A stretch of DNA of 59,563 nt from an uncultured Rhodospirillales bacterium. Its GTDB lineage: Bacteria > Pseudomonadota > Alphaproteobacteria > Acetobacterales > Acetobacteraceae. Below the pieces are notes generated by a model that saw only the letters and a program-made list of their open reading frames with translations, made no database searches and had not been told where the DNA came from. Positions 24,037 through 34,500 of this stretch are shown here, one piece after another. The translations under genes and the position numbers were made by a program. The stretch is from NCBI GenBank assembly GCA_903823665.1, contig CAIJTR010000126.1, forward strand, positions 1-59,563, given 5' to 3'. The stretch's first letter is position 1. Every line of letters starts with the position of its first letter.

Positions 24037-25437
24037 ATGCGCTACATTTCCACGCGGGGCCAGGCTCCGGTCCGCGATTTTGCCGGCGTGCTGCTGGCGG
24101 GGCTGGCCGAGGATGGCGGGCTTTATGTGCCGGAGAGCTGGCCGAGCCTGTCGGAGGCGGACATTCGCGCGCTGCGGGGGCTGCCTTATCCGGAACTCGC
24201 GGCTCGGGTGATGCTGCCATACGTTGGCGACTGCATCAGCTATGACACGCTGCTGCGCATTGCGCGCGAGGCTTATGCCGATTTTGGCAGCCCCGCCGTG
24301 GTGCCGCTGGTGCAGCTCGGCACCGATATCTGGACGATGGAGCTGTTTCACGGCCCGACGTTGGCGTTCAAAGACATGGCGATGCAGCTGCTCGGGCGGC
24401 TGTTCGATCATGTGCTGACCGAGCGCGATGAGCGGGTGACGATTGTGGGGGCGACCTCGGGCGATACCGGCTCGGCGGCGATTGAGGCGTTTGCCAACCG
24501 GGCGCGGGCCGATATCGTGATCCTGCATCCGGATGGCCGCACGTCTGAAGTGCAGCGGCGGCAGATGACGACGGTGCATGCGCCCAACCTGCGCAATCTG
24601 GCGGTGGCGGGCACGTTCGATGATTGCCAGGACCTGGTGAAGGCGATGTTCGCCGATGTGCCGTTCCGCGCGCAGATGCGACTATCGGCCATCAACTCGA
24701 TCAACTGGGCGCGGATTTTGGGGCAGATTCCCTATTATGTGGCGGCTTGCCTTGCGCTGGGAGCACCGGAGCGGGAGATCGACGTGGCCGTTCCGACCGG
24801 CAATTTCGGCAACGTGCTGGCGGCGTATGCGGCCAAGCGGATGGGGCTGCCGATTGGCAGGCTGATCGTTGCGACCAATCGCAATGATATTCTCTATCGG
24901 TTCCTCACCGCGCGGGACATGAGTGTTTCGGGGGTGGAGCCGAGCCTGTCGCCGAGTATGGATATTCAGGTCAGCTCCAATTTCGAGCGGCTGCTGTTCG
25001 AGATCCAGGGCCGCAATCCGGCGCTGACCGCCGAGACGATGACAGCGTTTCGGCGCACCGGGCGGATGGAGGTTTCGGAGGCGGATTGGCAGAAGGCCAC
25101 GGCGTTGTTCGGGGCCTATCGCCTGGATGACAACGAGACTTTGGCCGCCATTGCCGGGCTTTATGCCAAAAGCGGCTATCTGGCCTGCCCGCATAGTGTG
25201 ATTGGAATTGAGGCCGCGCGTGCCCAAGTGCGAGCTGGCACGCCGGTTGTGGCGATGGCAACCGCGCACCCGGCAAAGTTTCCCGATGCGATTGAGCAGG
25301 CTGTCGGATTTCGTCCCCCCCTGCCTGCGCATCTTGCCGACCTATATGAGCGTAATGAGGCTTATACCCGCGTGCCCGCCGAGCTTTCGGCCATTGAGGC
25401 CGAAGTGCGCGCCACCGTTTTGAGGAATGCTGCATGA
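24037..25437 (+). CDS. thrC: threonine synthase
   Basis: A 466-residue PLP enzyme making threonine from O-phosphohomoserine. The N-terminus MRYISTRGQAPVRDFAGVLLAGLAEDGGLYVPESWP is the classical class-2 ThrC start. The PLP Lys is Lys112 in HGPTLAFKDMAMQ. VGATSGDTGSAAIEAF follows, and PTGNFGNVLAAYAAKRMG binds the phosphate. It overlaps the next gene by 4 nt (ATGA), the thrC-M16 peptidase arrangement I associate with alphaproteobacteria. Confidence 0.96.
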   Translation: MRYISTRGQAPVRDFAGVLLAGLAEDGGLYVPESWPSLSEADIRALRGLPYPELAARVMLPYVGDCISYDTLLRIAREAYADFGSPAVVPLVQLGTDIWTMELFHGPTLAFKDMAMQLLGRLFDHVLTERDERVTIVGATSGDTGSAAIEAFANRARADIVILHPDGRTSEVQRRQMTTVHAPNLRNLAVAGTFDDCQDLVKAMFADVPFRAQMRLSAINSINWARILGQIPYYVAACLALGAPEREIDVAVPTGNFGNVLAAYAAKRMGLPIGRLIVATNRNDILYRFLTARDMSVSGVEPSLSPSMDIQVSSNFERLLFEIQGRNPALTAETMTAFRRTGRMEVSEADWQKATALFGAYRLDDNETLAAIAGLYAKSGYLACPHSVIGIEAARAQVRAGTPVVAMATAHPAKFPDAIEQAVGFRPPLPAHLADLYERNEAYTRVPAELSAIEAEVRATVLRNAA

Positions 25438-26708
25438 CCGATCACAACGAAGCCATCCGCGTCACCACCCTGCCGAACGGCCTGACCGTCGTCAGTGAAC
25501 GGATGGATCGCGTCGAGACCGTCTCGCTGGGGGCCTATGTCGCCACCGGCACGCGGCATGAGGACGCAGCTGAGAACGGGGCGTCGCATTTCCTTGAGCA
25601 CATGGCGTTCAAGGGCACCGAGCGGCGGTCAGCGGCTGCGATCGCCGAGGAGATCGAGAATGTGGGCGGCCACATCAACGCCTACACCGCGCGTGAGCAG
25701 ACCGCGTATTACGTGAAGGTGCTGAAGGAGGATATGGCGCTCGGGGCCGACATCATCGGCGATATTCTGACGCATTCGACGTTCGATCCCGATGAGATGG
25801 AGCGCGAGCGTGGGGTGATTTTGCAGGAGATCGGCCAGGCGAACGACACGCCGGACGACATCATCTTCGATCATTTCCAGAGCACGGCGTATCCGGATCA
25901 GCCGATGGGCCGCCCGGTGCTGGGCACGGAGGAGCTGATCCGCGGCATGCGGCGCGATACGCTGATGGGCTATATGAAGCGGCATTATGCGGCGTCGAAC
26001 ACGGTTGTCGCCGCTGCCGGCAACCTTGATCACGATCATTTCCTTGATCTGGTGCAGCGCCATTTCGCTGATTTGCCGACCGATCCGGCTCCTGGGACCA
26101 AGCCCGGCCGCTATCTGGGCGGGGAGTTCCGTGAGGCGCGGGATTTGGATCAGGTTCATATCGTGCTGGGCTTCCCGGCCGTGGGGTATGGCGAGCCGAG
26201 CTATTATCCGTCGATGCTGCTGGCGACGTTGCTGGGCGGCGGCATGTCGTCGCGGCTGTTCCAGGAAATCCGTGAAAAGCGCGGGCTGGTGTATTCGATC
26301 TACTCCTTCGCCTCTCCCTATAAGGATGGCGGGTTGTTTGGGATTTATGCGGGGACCGGTGAGAGCGAGGCTGCCGAATTGATCCCGGTGACGCTGGATG
26401 AGCTGCACAAGGTGCAGCACAGCGTGACGGAGGCGGAGCTTGCCCGTGCGCGCGCGCAGGTGAAGGCCTCGCTGCTGATGTCATTGGAATCGACGGGCAG
26501 TCGGTGTGAGCAGCTTGCGCGGCAGATCCAGGTGTTTGGCCGGATCATGCCGGTGGCGGAGACGGTGGCGAAGATCGACGCGGTGACGGTGGGCGAAATT
26601 CAGGCGGCGGCGACGCGCATCTTCCGCTCCGCCCCGACGCTGGCGGCGATGGGTCCGGCGCAGATGGTGCCGGATTTGTCGAATATCTCGTCACTGCTGG
26701 CGGTCTGA
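25434..26708 (+). CDS. M16 family zinc peptidase (mitochondrial-processing-peptidase-like)
   Basis: A 424-residue pitrilysin-family protease. The inverted zinc motif HFLEH at residues 52-56 (His52, Glu55, His56) is intact. TTLPNGLTVVSERMDRVETVSLGAYVATG is the standard N-terminus, and GGGMSSRLFQEIREKRGLVYSI the second-domain motif. No signal peptide is seen, suggesting a cytoplasmic protein. The start overlaps the thrC stop (ATGA), and only 3 nt separate it from pmbA. Confidence 0.94.
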   Translation: MTDHNEAIRVTTLPNGLTVVSERMDRVETVSLGAYVATGTRHEDAAENGASHFLEHMAFKGTERRSAAAIAEEIENVGGHINAYTAREQTAYYVKVLKEDMALGADIIGDILTHSTFDPDEMERERGVILQEIGQANDTPDDIIFDHFQSTAYPDQPMGRPVLGTEELIRGMRRDTLMGYMKRHYAASNTVVAAAGNLDHDHFLDLVQRHFADLPTDPAPGTKPGRYLGGEFREARDLDQVHIVLGFPAVGYGEPSYYPSMLLATLLGGGMSSRLFQEIREKRGLVYSIYSFASPYKDGGLFGIYAGTGESEAAELIPVTLDELHKVQHSVTEAELARARAQVKASLLMSLESTGSRCEQLARQIQVFGRIMPVAETVAKIDAVTVGEIQAAATRIFRSAPTLAAMGPAQMVPDLSNISSLLAV

Positions 26709-26711
26709 GCG

Positions 26712-28040
26712 ATGGATCATCTGGAGCTGATCGGCGATCTCGTCGCCCGCGCCCGCAAGGCTGGGGCGGATGCGGCGGATGCGATGCTGGTGGCCGGGGC
26801 GTCGCTGTCGGTGGCGCGGCGGGCTGGGCAGACGGAGCAGTTGGAGCGGGCTGAGGGTCAGGATCTCGGGCTGCGCGTTTTTGTGGGTCAGCAATCCGCT
26901 ATCGTCTCCGCCACCTCGATTGATCCGCGCGGGTTTGATCAGTTGGCCGAGCGTGCGGTGGCGATGGCCAAGGTTGTGCCGGCAGACCCGTTTGGCGGTC
27001 TGGCTGAGCTGATGGCCCCGCCTGAGCTGGGCGATCTGGAATTAGATGATGGGCAGGAGCCCTCCGCTGAGGAATTGCTGGCGCGGGCCGAGACGGCTGA
27101 GACGGTGGCGCGGGGCACGCCGGGCATCACGAATACTGAGGGCGGTGAGGCTGGGTTTTCGCGCACCGAGATCGTGTTGGTGACGTCAGCGGGCTTTGCC
27201 GGGCGCACCTATCGCTCGTCGCATTCCGTCTCCGCGGTGGCGTTGGCGGGCGAGGGTGTTTCGATGCAGCGGGACTATGATTACTCGTCCAAGGCGCATC
27301 TGGCCGATCTGGAGGATGCCGAGGCGATTGGTCGTTCTGCGGCCGAGCGGGCACTGGCGCGGCTGAACCCGACGCGGCCGAAAACGGCGAAGCTGCCGGT
27401 GGTGTTCGACCCGCGCGTCTCGTCGTCATTGTTGTCCTCGTTCGTGGGAATGATCAACGGAGCCTCGGTGGCACGCGGCACGTCGTTGCTGAAGGAGCGG
27501 ATGGGGCAGAAGGTTTTTGCCGACAATGTGACCATCATTGATGATCCGCGCCGGGTGCGAGGCGGGCGGTCGAAGCTGTTTGACGGCGAGGGCGTGCCGA
27601 CGCGGACGCAGACGCTGGTGCAAAATGGCGTGCTGCAGACATGGCTGCTCGATAGCCGTTCGGCCCGGCAGCTGAAGCTGACCTCGACCGGCCATGCCGC
27701 GCGCGGCACGGGTGGGCCGCCTTCGCCGTCTTCGACCAATCTTTACATGCAGGCGGGAACGCTCACGCCCGCCGAGCTGATGGCCGACATCAAAGAGGGG
27801 CTTTACATCACCGAGCTGCTCGGTGGCGGCATGAACGGGGTGACCGGCGATTACAGCCGAGGGGCTGCGGGCTTTATGATCCGCAATGGCGAGATTGCTG
27901 AGCCGGTGGCGGAAATCACCATTGCAGGCAATGGGTTGGAAATCTTTGCCCATCTCGTTCCGGCCAATGATCTCGTGTTCCGAAGGGGGACGGATGCGCC
28001 GACCATCCGGGTGGATGGGCTGACGATGGCGGGGGCGTAA
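26712..28040 (+). CDS. pmbA: TldE/PmbA family metalloprotease-like protein
   Basis: A 442-residue TldE-type subunit. It has the family pattern GQDLGLRVFVGQQSAIVSATSID, SLLSSFVGMINGASVARGTSLLKERMGQKV, and the C-terminal GGMNGVTGDYSRGAAGFMIRNGEI. I see no HExxxH, consistent with PmbA/TldE, which depends on a separate TldD not present here. In E. coli TldD/E processes small peptides. It is likely cotranscribed with the M16 gene. Confidence 0.92.
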   Translation: MDHLELIGDLVARARKAGADAADAMLVAGASLSVARRAGQTEQLERAEGQDLGLRVFVGQQSAIVSATSIDPRGFDQLAERAVAMAKVVPADPFGGLAELMAPPELGDLELDDGQEPSAEELLARAETAETVARGTPGITNTEGGEAGFSRTEIVLVTSAGFAGRTYRSSHSVSAVALAGEGVSMQRDYDYSSKAHLADLEDAEAIGRSAAERALARLNPTRPKTAKLPVVFDPRVSSSLLSSFVGMINGASVARGTSLLKERMGQKVFADNVTIIDDPRRVRGGRSKLFDGEGVPTRTQTLVQNGVLQTWLLDSRSARQLKLTSTGHAARGTGGPPSPSSTNLYMQAGTLTPAELMADIKEGLYITELLGGGMNGVTGDYSRGAAGFMIRNGEIAEPVAEITIAGNGLEIFAHLVPANDLVFRRGTDAPTIRVDGLTMAGA

Positions 28041-28137
28041 CGACGAGATTGCTTCGTGGTAAGCGATCCTCGCAATGCAACGCTCTGTTACCTATATTGT
28101 GGGGGTATCGATTTCGATACGAACCGAGGAGCGTCTG

Positions 28138-29073
28138 ATGCGTCGGATTTCTCGCCTTTTCGCCATGCTGGCTGTGTTGAGTTTGGTTTTGGCACCATCG
28201 TTCGGATGGGCGAAGGCCGGTGGCGGTGCGTCCATGGGCAGCCGTGGCTCGCAGACGTTTTCCGCACCGCGCCCGACCAATACGGCCCCGGTTGGGGTTC
28301 AGCCAATGCAGCGCACGATCACGCCGCAGAGCCAGCCGGGCTACGGCAACCCTGGCGTTGCACCGGGCATGGCCCCACAGTTGGCCCCGCGCTCGTCGTT
28401 CATGAGTGGGCTGATGGGCGGGCTGATTGGTGCGGGCATTGGCGGTTTGCTGTTCGGCGGCGGCATGTTCGGCGGCATTAGCGGCTTTGGTGGGTTTCTG
28501 GGCTTCATCCTGCAGGCGGCGCTGATTTTCTTTGTCGGTCGCTGGCTGTTGGGCATGATCTTCAATCGCAGTCCGGCCGCTGCGATGGCGGGCGGCACGC
28601 AGGTGCCTTTCACGCCCAATCGCCCGGTTTCTGGTGGTGGAATGGGTGGCGGTGTGCCGCAGCCGCGCCCGGTGGCGATTGGGCCGGCCGACTACACGGC
28701 GTTCGAGCAGTTGCTGCAATCGGTGCAGGCCGCATGGAGCCAGCATGACCTGACGACGTTGCGCATGGTGGCGACGCCAGAGATGGTGGCCTATTTCGGT
28801 GAGCAACTGGCCGAGCAGACCAGCCGTCGTGAGCGCAATGTTGTCAGCAACGTGAAGCTGGAACAGGGCGACCTGTCAGAGGCGTGGGCCGAGGATGGCC
28901 GTGAATATGCGACTGTGGCGATGCGCTTCTCGATGGTGGACGTGACGATGGACGCGACTGGGCGTGTGACGGCCGGAGACGCGCAGCTACGCACGATGAC
29001 GACCGAGCTTTGGACATTCCTGCGCGCCCCCGGCGGGCAGTGGGTGCTGTCGGCGATCCAGCAGGTGCGGTGA
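28138..29073 (+). CDS. Tim44-like domain protein
   Basis: A 311-residue protein. A signal or anchor segment lies at residues 1-25 (LFAMLAVLSLVLAPSFGWA), a Gly/Pro/Ala-rich linker follows, and a second hydrophobic Gly-rich segment (LMGGLIGAGIGGLLFGGG to FILQAALIFFVGRWLLG) lies near 95-145. The C-terminal Tim44/MBA1-like domain covers about 180-311 (FEQLLQSVQAAWSQHDLTTLRMVATPEM, then VMSAIQQ-like end). AGGAG at 28127-28131 fixes ATG 28138 over upstream in-frame codons. Bacterial Tim44-like proteins are typical of alphaproteobacteria and associate with the inner membrane. A hairpin terminator follows. Confidence 0.9.
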   Translation: MRRISRLFAMLAVLSLVLAPSFGWAKAGGGASMGSRGSQTFSAPRPTNTAPVGVQPMQRTITPQSQPGYGNPGVAPGMAPQLAPRSSFMSGLMGGLIGAGIGGLLFGGGMFGGISGFGGFLGFILQAALIFFVGRWLLGMIFNRSPAAAMAGGTQVPFTPNRPVSGGGMGGGVPQPRPVAIGPADYTAFEQLLQSVQAAWSQHDLTTLRMVATPEMVAYFGEQLAEQTSRRERNVVSNVKLEQGDLSEAWAEDGREYATVAMRFSMVDVTMDATGRVTAGDAQLRTMTTELWTFLRAPGGQWVLSAIQQVR

Positions 29074-29079
29074 ACGGGG

Positions 29080-29111
29080 GTGCCCGCATCGCGATTGAGC
29101 GATGCGGGCAC
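29080..29111. terminator. strong bidirectional hairpin between convergent genes
   Basis: GTGCCCGCATCG at 29080-29091 pairs perfectly (12 bp) with CGATGCGGGCAC at 29100-29111 around an 8-nt loop, between the ends of the tim44-like gene and the dienelactone hydrolase gene. No long T-run follows on either strand. Confidence 0.8.
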
Positions 29112-29116
29112 AGCCT

Positions 29117-29977
29117 TCAGACGCCGTTGGACTTCAACCACGCACCCATGCGCGCCCACGCATCGGCCGCTTCGGTTGGGCGATAGCTTGGGCGGTAGTC
29201 GGCGTGGAAGCCGTGCGGGGCGTCGGGGTAGATGACGATCTCGACCTTTTTGCCTGCGGCCTTTGCATCGGCCTCCGCCTTGCGGACAGCTTCGACGGGA
29301 ATGCCAGGGTCTTTGCCGCCGTAGAGGCCTAGGACCGGGCAGTTGATCTGGCTGGCTGCGACGCCGGCAGGTGTGGGCTGCAGGTCAGTGGGGTTACCGC
29401 CGAGCGGGCCGTAGAACGCGATGGCGGCTTTCACGGTTTTGCTGTGCGCAGCGTAGAGCCAGGTGTTGCGACCGCCACGGCAGAAGCCGATCACGCCGAC
29501 GCGGGTGCCGTCTCCGCCATGGCTTGCGGCGAACGCCACGGCGCTGTCGCTGTCGGACAGCATTTCAGCGTCGGGCTTTTTGGCGACGACCGTGGGGATG
29601 AGCGATGCCGGGTCGTTGGCGTGGGCGAGGTCGGCGAGGCGGGCGTAGATTTCAACGGCAACAGCAGCGTAACCCTGCTTGGCGAGCCGACGGCAAACAT
29701 CCTTGATGTAGTCGTGGACGCCAAAGATTTCCTCGTTGACAAGCACGATGGGGAACGGGCCAGCCCCCTCCGGCTTGGCGAAATAGCCGGGCAGTTCGCC
29801 GTCGGCCACGGGAACCTTCACCTCCATCGCCACGATGCCCGCGCTGTCGGTGTGAACGACCTGCGCCTGGACGCGGGTGGTGGCCAGCGTGAGGCCGGAG
29901 ATCAGGGAGGTCATCACAAAGCCGCGGCGGTTCGGTGGTTGGGTGATCAGGCCGTCCAGTCCAAGCAGATCGGTCAT
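29117..29977 (-). CDS. dienelactone hydrolase family protein, probably Tat-exported
   Basis: A 286-residue alpha/beta hydrolase. The N-terminus NRRGFVMTSLISGLTLATT (from residue 16) resembles a twin-arginine signal, with cleavage likely near VQAQ. The DLH motifs are present: NEEIFGVHDYIKDVCRRLA, nucleophile elbow GVIGFCRGGRNT with the catalytic Cys, GLYGGKDPGIP with Asp, and YPDAPHGFHADY with His. These hydrolases open dienelactones or related esters; the real substrate is unknown. It lies downstream of icd but is separated from it by a strong terminator. Confidence 0.9.
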   Translation of the reverse strand: MTDLLGLDGLITQPPNRRGFVMTSLISGLTLATTRVQAQVVHTDSAGIVAMEVKVPVADGELPGYFAKPEGAGPFPIVLVNEEIFGVHDYIKDVCRRLAKQGYAAVAVEIYARLADLAHANDPASLIPTVVAKKPDAEMLSDSDSAVAFAASHGGDGTRVGVIGFCRGGRNTWLYAAHSKTVKAAIAFYGPLGGNPTDLQPTPAGVAASQINCPVLGLYGGKDPGIPVEAVRKAEADAKAAGKKVEIVIYPDAPHGFHADYRPSYRPTEAADAWARMGAWLKSNGV

Positions 29978-30012
29978 CGTGTGCGCCCTTTCGTGGTTTG
30001 CTCGAAAGAATT

Positions 30013-30042
30013 GGGCCGGTTGCGTTTGTACGCAACCGGCCC
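30013..30042 (-). terminator. rho-independent-type terminator after icd
   Basis: GGGCCGGTTGCGT (30013-30025) pairs perfectly over 13 bp with 30030-30042 around a 4-nt loop. Read in the icd direction the hairpin is followed by AATTCTTTCG, a short T-rich tail. It lies 31 nt after the icd stop. Confidence 0.88.
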
Positions 30043-30072
30043 GATCGCCGTTTCAGCCGATGGCGAGAACGT

Positions 30073-31287
30073 TCATGCCACCTTCAACTTCAGGTTCGAG
30101 TCGATCTTGTCGAGGAAGTCCTGCGTGTTCATCCAGGCCTGGTTTGGCCCGACCAGTGAAGCGAGGTCCTTGGTCATGAAGCCGCTCTCAACCGTCTCGA
30201 CGCAGACTTCTTCCAGCGCGTTGGCGAAGTCGATCAGGTCCTGGGTGCCGTCGAACTTGCCACGATAGGCGAGGCCGCGGGTCCAGGCGAAGATCGAGGC
30301 GATGGGGTTTGTGCTCGTCTCCTGGCCCTTCTGGTGCTGGCGGAAGTGGCGGGTGACGGTGCCGTGAGCGGCTTCGCTTTCAACCGTGTTGCCGTCCGGG
30401 CTCATCAGCACGGAGGTCATCAGGCCGAGCGAGCCGAAGCCCTGGGCCACAATGTCGGACTGCACGTCGCCATCGTAGTTTTTGCAGGCCCAGACGTAGC
30501 CGCCGGACCATTTCAGCGCCGCGGCAACCATGTCGTCGATCAAGCGGTGCTCGTAGGTCAGGCCGAGCGCGTCGAAACGCTCCTTGAATTCGGCGTTGAA
30601 GATGCGCTCGAAGATGTCCTTGAACTCACCGTCATAGGCCTTGAGGATGGTGTTCTTGGTGGACAAATAGACCGGATACTTGCGCAGCAGGCCGTAATTG
30701 AAGCTGGCGCGAGCGAAGCCTTCGATGGAGGCGTTGGTGTTGTGCATGCCCATGGTGACGCCCGGGCCTTTGAAATCAAACACGTCCATGACCTGCACCG
30801 GCGAACCGTCGGCGGGGATAAAGTTCAGCGTGACCTTGCCGGGCTTGGTGATCTTGGTCTCAGTGGCGCGGTAGATGTCGCCGTAGGCATGGCGGCCGAT
30901 GACGATTGGTTTGGTCCAGCTTGGGACCAGACGCGGCACGTTGGAGCAAATGATTGGCTCGCGGAAGATGGTGCCGTCGAGGATGTTGCGGATGGTGCCG
31001 TTCGGGCTGCGCCACATCTTCTTCAGCTTGAACTCAACAACGCGGGCTTCATCGGGCGTGATGGTGGCGCATTTGACGCCGACGCCATACTTCTTGATCG
31101 CGTTGGCTGAATCGATGGTCACCTGATCATCGGTTTCGTCGCGGTATTGGATGCTGAGGTCGTAATATTTCAGGTCGATATCGAGGTAAGGCAGGATCAG
31201 CTTGTCCTTGATGAAGCCCCAGATGATCCGTGTCATCTCGTCGCCATCAAGCTCCACAACCGGAGTTTTTACCTTGATCTTCGCCAT
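30073..31287 (-). CDS. icd: NADP-dependent isocitrate dehydrogenase (dimeric, eukaryote-like)
   Basis: A 404-residue TCA-cycle enzyme converting isocitrate to 2-oxoglutarate. N-terminus [36 protein letters not shown] (substrate loop), [14 protein letters not shown], and [31 protein letters not shown] (NADP site) identify the subfamily II enzyme of about 400 residues found in alphaproteobacteria and mitochondria. It is divergent from the sensor kinase, with 215 nt between the two starts. Confidence 0.97.
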   Translation of the reverse strand: MAKIKVKTPVVELDGDEMTRIIWGFIKDKLILPYLDIDLKYYDLSIQYRDETDDQVTIDSANAIKKYGVGVKCATITPDEARVVEFKLKKMWRSPNGTIRNILDGTIFREPIICSNVPRLVPSWTKPIVIGRHAYGDIYRATETKITKPGKVTLNFIPADGSPVQVMDVFDFKGPGVTMGMHNTNASIEGFARASFNYGLLRKYPVYLSTKNTILKAYDGEFKDIFERIFNAEFKERFDALGLTYEHRLIDDMVAAALKWSGGYVWACKNYDGDVQSDIVAQGFGSLGLMTSVLMSPDGNTVESEAAHGTVTRHFRQHQKGQETSTNPIASIFAWTRGLAYRGKFDGTQDLIDFANALEEVCVETVESGFMTKDLASLVGPNQAWMNTQDFLDKIDSNLKLKVA

Positions 31288-31502
31288 TTCGACCTCTTGC
31301 TAATTTAACGCGCGTATGGGGGAGGGATTCCAGCCCGCGCAACGGCGGAGCAATGCACCCGTTTCTGCATCGCAGCAAGGGCAAGACTGCCTTTTAAATC
31401 GAGCTTTTGTTTCATAAACATCAGCGATGTTGCGCCTTGCGCAGGGGGCTGGTTAGGGTGGCTGCGGTGTTCGATCCACCCCAGCAAAGGCTACCGCCCC
31501 GC

Positions 31503-34500
31503 ATGAGCTTTACGCTGTCCAACAGTATCAGTTTGCAGACAGCGGCCGATCGTCCCAGCCACGGGGTGATGTTGCAGGTGGTGATCGCGGTTGCTGCGTT
31601 TTTGCTGATTGGGGCGACCTGGGCGTTTACCCAAATATCGATGAACACCGAGGCGCATGAGGCACGGGCGCGCGTTGAGGGCAATGCGTCCAATCTTGCG
31701 CTCGCGGTGGAATGGCAGCTCAACCGGCAGCTGCAGGCGACCGATCAGACGATGCAGAACCTGGCGGCGGAGTGGAAGGCCGACCCGATCCATTTCGACC
31801 CGAACAACTGGCGCAAACGCTCGGCGCTGCCCGGCGAGGTATCGCTGCAGATTTTCCTGCTCGATGCGCAGGGCTTTGTGATGGCCTCGACCCGCCCTGA
31901 TCTGATGAGCGTGGATATGTCGCGTCAGGACTACTTCACCGTGCAGCGCCAGAGCCGGGACAAGGGATTGTTTGTTGGCCCGGCCATTCGCTGGAAGAGC
32001 ACCGGGCGGTGGGAGATCAATCTTTCGCGTCGGCTGGATCGCGATGACGGCAATTTTGCGGGCACTATCGTGGTCAGTTACGACCCGTGGGCGCTGACCA
32101 GCCTGCTCGAACAGGTCGATCTCGGCACACGCGGGTTGATCGCACTGGTGGGTGGTGATGGCTCGCTGCGTGCGTTGGTGTCACCGGGGGATGTGCGCCC
32201 GGGTGAGGATATCAGCCGTTCGGCGATGTTCAAGGCGGCGCTGGAGCATCAACAGAGCAATTGGACCGGTCCCTCTGCGCCTGACGGCGTGGTACGTGTG
32301 CATGCGTTCCGGCGGCTGCGCGATCAGGATTTGACCGTCATCATCGGCATTGAGCGCGACGAGGCATTGCGCACGGCGACGGTCTGGGCTGGCAACGCGC
32401 TGCTGTTCGGTGGCGGTGTGGCGATTGCCATTCTTTTGATGGCGCTGCTGCTCATCCGTGAGGTGCGTGCCTCCAGCGGGCGTGAATGGCGACTGAACCG
32501 CGACCGGCTGGCCATTGAGCGTGCGTATGGCGAGCTGGCGCTGGCCAAGGCGCTGGCGGAGAGCAAGACCGAGCAGATCGAGACGACGCTTGCCGGTATG
32601 TCGGACGGTGTGATGGTGCTGGACAGCGAGTTGCGGCTCATTCAGTGGAACAGCCGCTTTGCCAGTTGCACTGGCGTTCCGCCTGAGTTGTTGCAGGTGG
32701 GCCAGCCGATGGCGGTGCTTTTGCGGGCACAAGCACTCGGGGGTGAGTTCGGCGCGCTTGCGGATGTTGACGCCGAGGTGCGGCGGCGTCTGGGCGAACT
32801 GCGGCGCCAGCAGGGCACCACGATGGCGGAGCGTCCGCGCCCGGATGGCTCGGCGATGGAGTTGCGGCGTTCGCGTCTGCCGGGTGGCGGCATTGTGACG
32901 CTTTACACCGACGTCACCGAGCGCAAGCGGACGGCGGATGCGCAGATGGCTGCGCGGCGGTTGGCGGAGGAGGCGACGGAGCAGAAGTCTCGCTTTGTGG
33001 CGATCGTCAGCCATGAAATCCGCACGCCGCTGAATGCGGTGGTGAACTCTCTGGCGCTGCTGGACGAGTCTGGCCTGTCCACTCCGCAGCGCAGGCTGGC
33101 GGATACGGCGCGGCAGGCGGGGGATGCACTTCTCGAACTGGTCAACGACATCCTCGAACTGTCCAAGACCGAGGCGAGCCAGTTGGTGGTGCGGCCGACC
33201 ATGTTCGACATTCGCCCGCTGCTGGCTGGTTTGCAGGCGATGTTCGAGCGGCAAGCGGCGGAGCGCGGGATTGAACTGGTGGTTCAGGTGGCACCGGAAA
33301 TGCCGCCGCAGTTGCGCGCCGATGCCGGACGGTTGCGGCAGGTGTTGATGAACCTTGTGTCCAATGCGGCAAAATTCGCCGGACCCGGCCGTGTGATCAT
33401 CAGTGCGGCGGCGGTGCGCATTGAAGGGGCACCGACGCTGATGCTGGCGGTGCAGGATCAGGGACCGGTGATCCCTGACGAGGAGGCGATGCATTTGTTC
33501 CAGCCATTCTCCCGCCTGGAGAATGCGCGCAGTGCGGCGGCTCCTGGCACGGGCCTTGGGCTTGCGATCTGTGACCGGTTGACGCAGCTGATGGGCGGGC
33601 AAATCGGGCTGCGTGAGAGCCCGATCGGCGGCAATGAGTTCTGGGTGACGCTTCCACTGGACACGGCCGCACCTCCACGCAGTGCGCCCACCGAGCGAGT
33701 GGTGGCGCTGACCCGTCATCGCCGGGCGAATGTGTTGCTGGTGGAGGATATTCCCGCCAACCACATGGTCACGGCGACGCTGCTGCGGCGCGAGGGGCAT
33801 TGCGTGGACATAGCCGAATCAGGGGCCGAAGCGATCCGGATGGTTCAGATGCGGCCGTACGATGTCGCGTTCATGGATCTTTTGATGCCGGGCATGAATG
33901 GCTACGAGGCAACGCGGCGCATTCGTGAGCTGCCGGGCATGAAAGGCCGTTTGCCCATAGTGGCGCTGACCGCCAACACGGCACCGGAGGATCGGACGCG
34001 GTGTCTTGCGGCTGGGATGGACGACATGCTGGGCAAGCCGGTGCGGCCGCATGAGATGCTGGCACTGCTTTACCGGTTGTCCCGCAGCAATCCGCGTGCG
34101 GCGGTGGCACCGGTGGTATCGACGATTATGCGCGTTTCGCATGCGTCTCCTGCGGCGGCACCTGACCCCACGCCTTTGCCGGTCGCGGTGAATGGATCAG
34201 TATTGGATGTCGAGCGTCTGGCCGATCTGCAACAGGGAATTTCGGCCACGATGCTGGTGTCACTGATTGACCAAAGCCTGGAGGAGATGCGCGCCCGGAT
34301 GCCGAGCCTGCGCGCGGCGCTGGAGCACGGCAGCGAGTTTGAAGTGGAGGAGCACGCGCATGCTCTCGCCGGTGTTGCCGGGAGTTATGGCTTGGCGGCC
34401 ATGGACCGGCGGATGCGGCATATCATTCGGTGTATTCGCGCAAGCCAGCGGATGGACGCGGAGATGGCGGCCTTTGGCATGGAGGATGATCTCGCGGAAG

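Noticed and set aside
32181-33800. 539-codon reverse frame opposite the sensor kinase
   Set aside because: Low-complexity Arg/His/Gln composition; the forward frame has intact kinase motifs.
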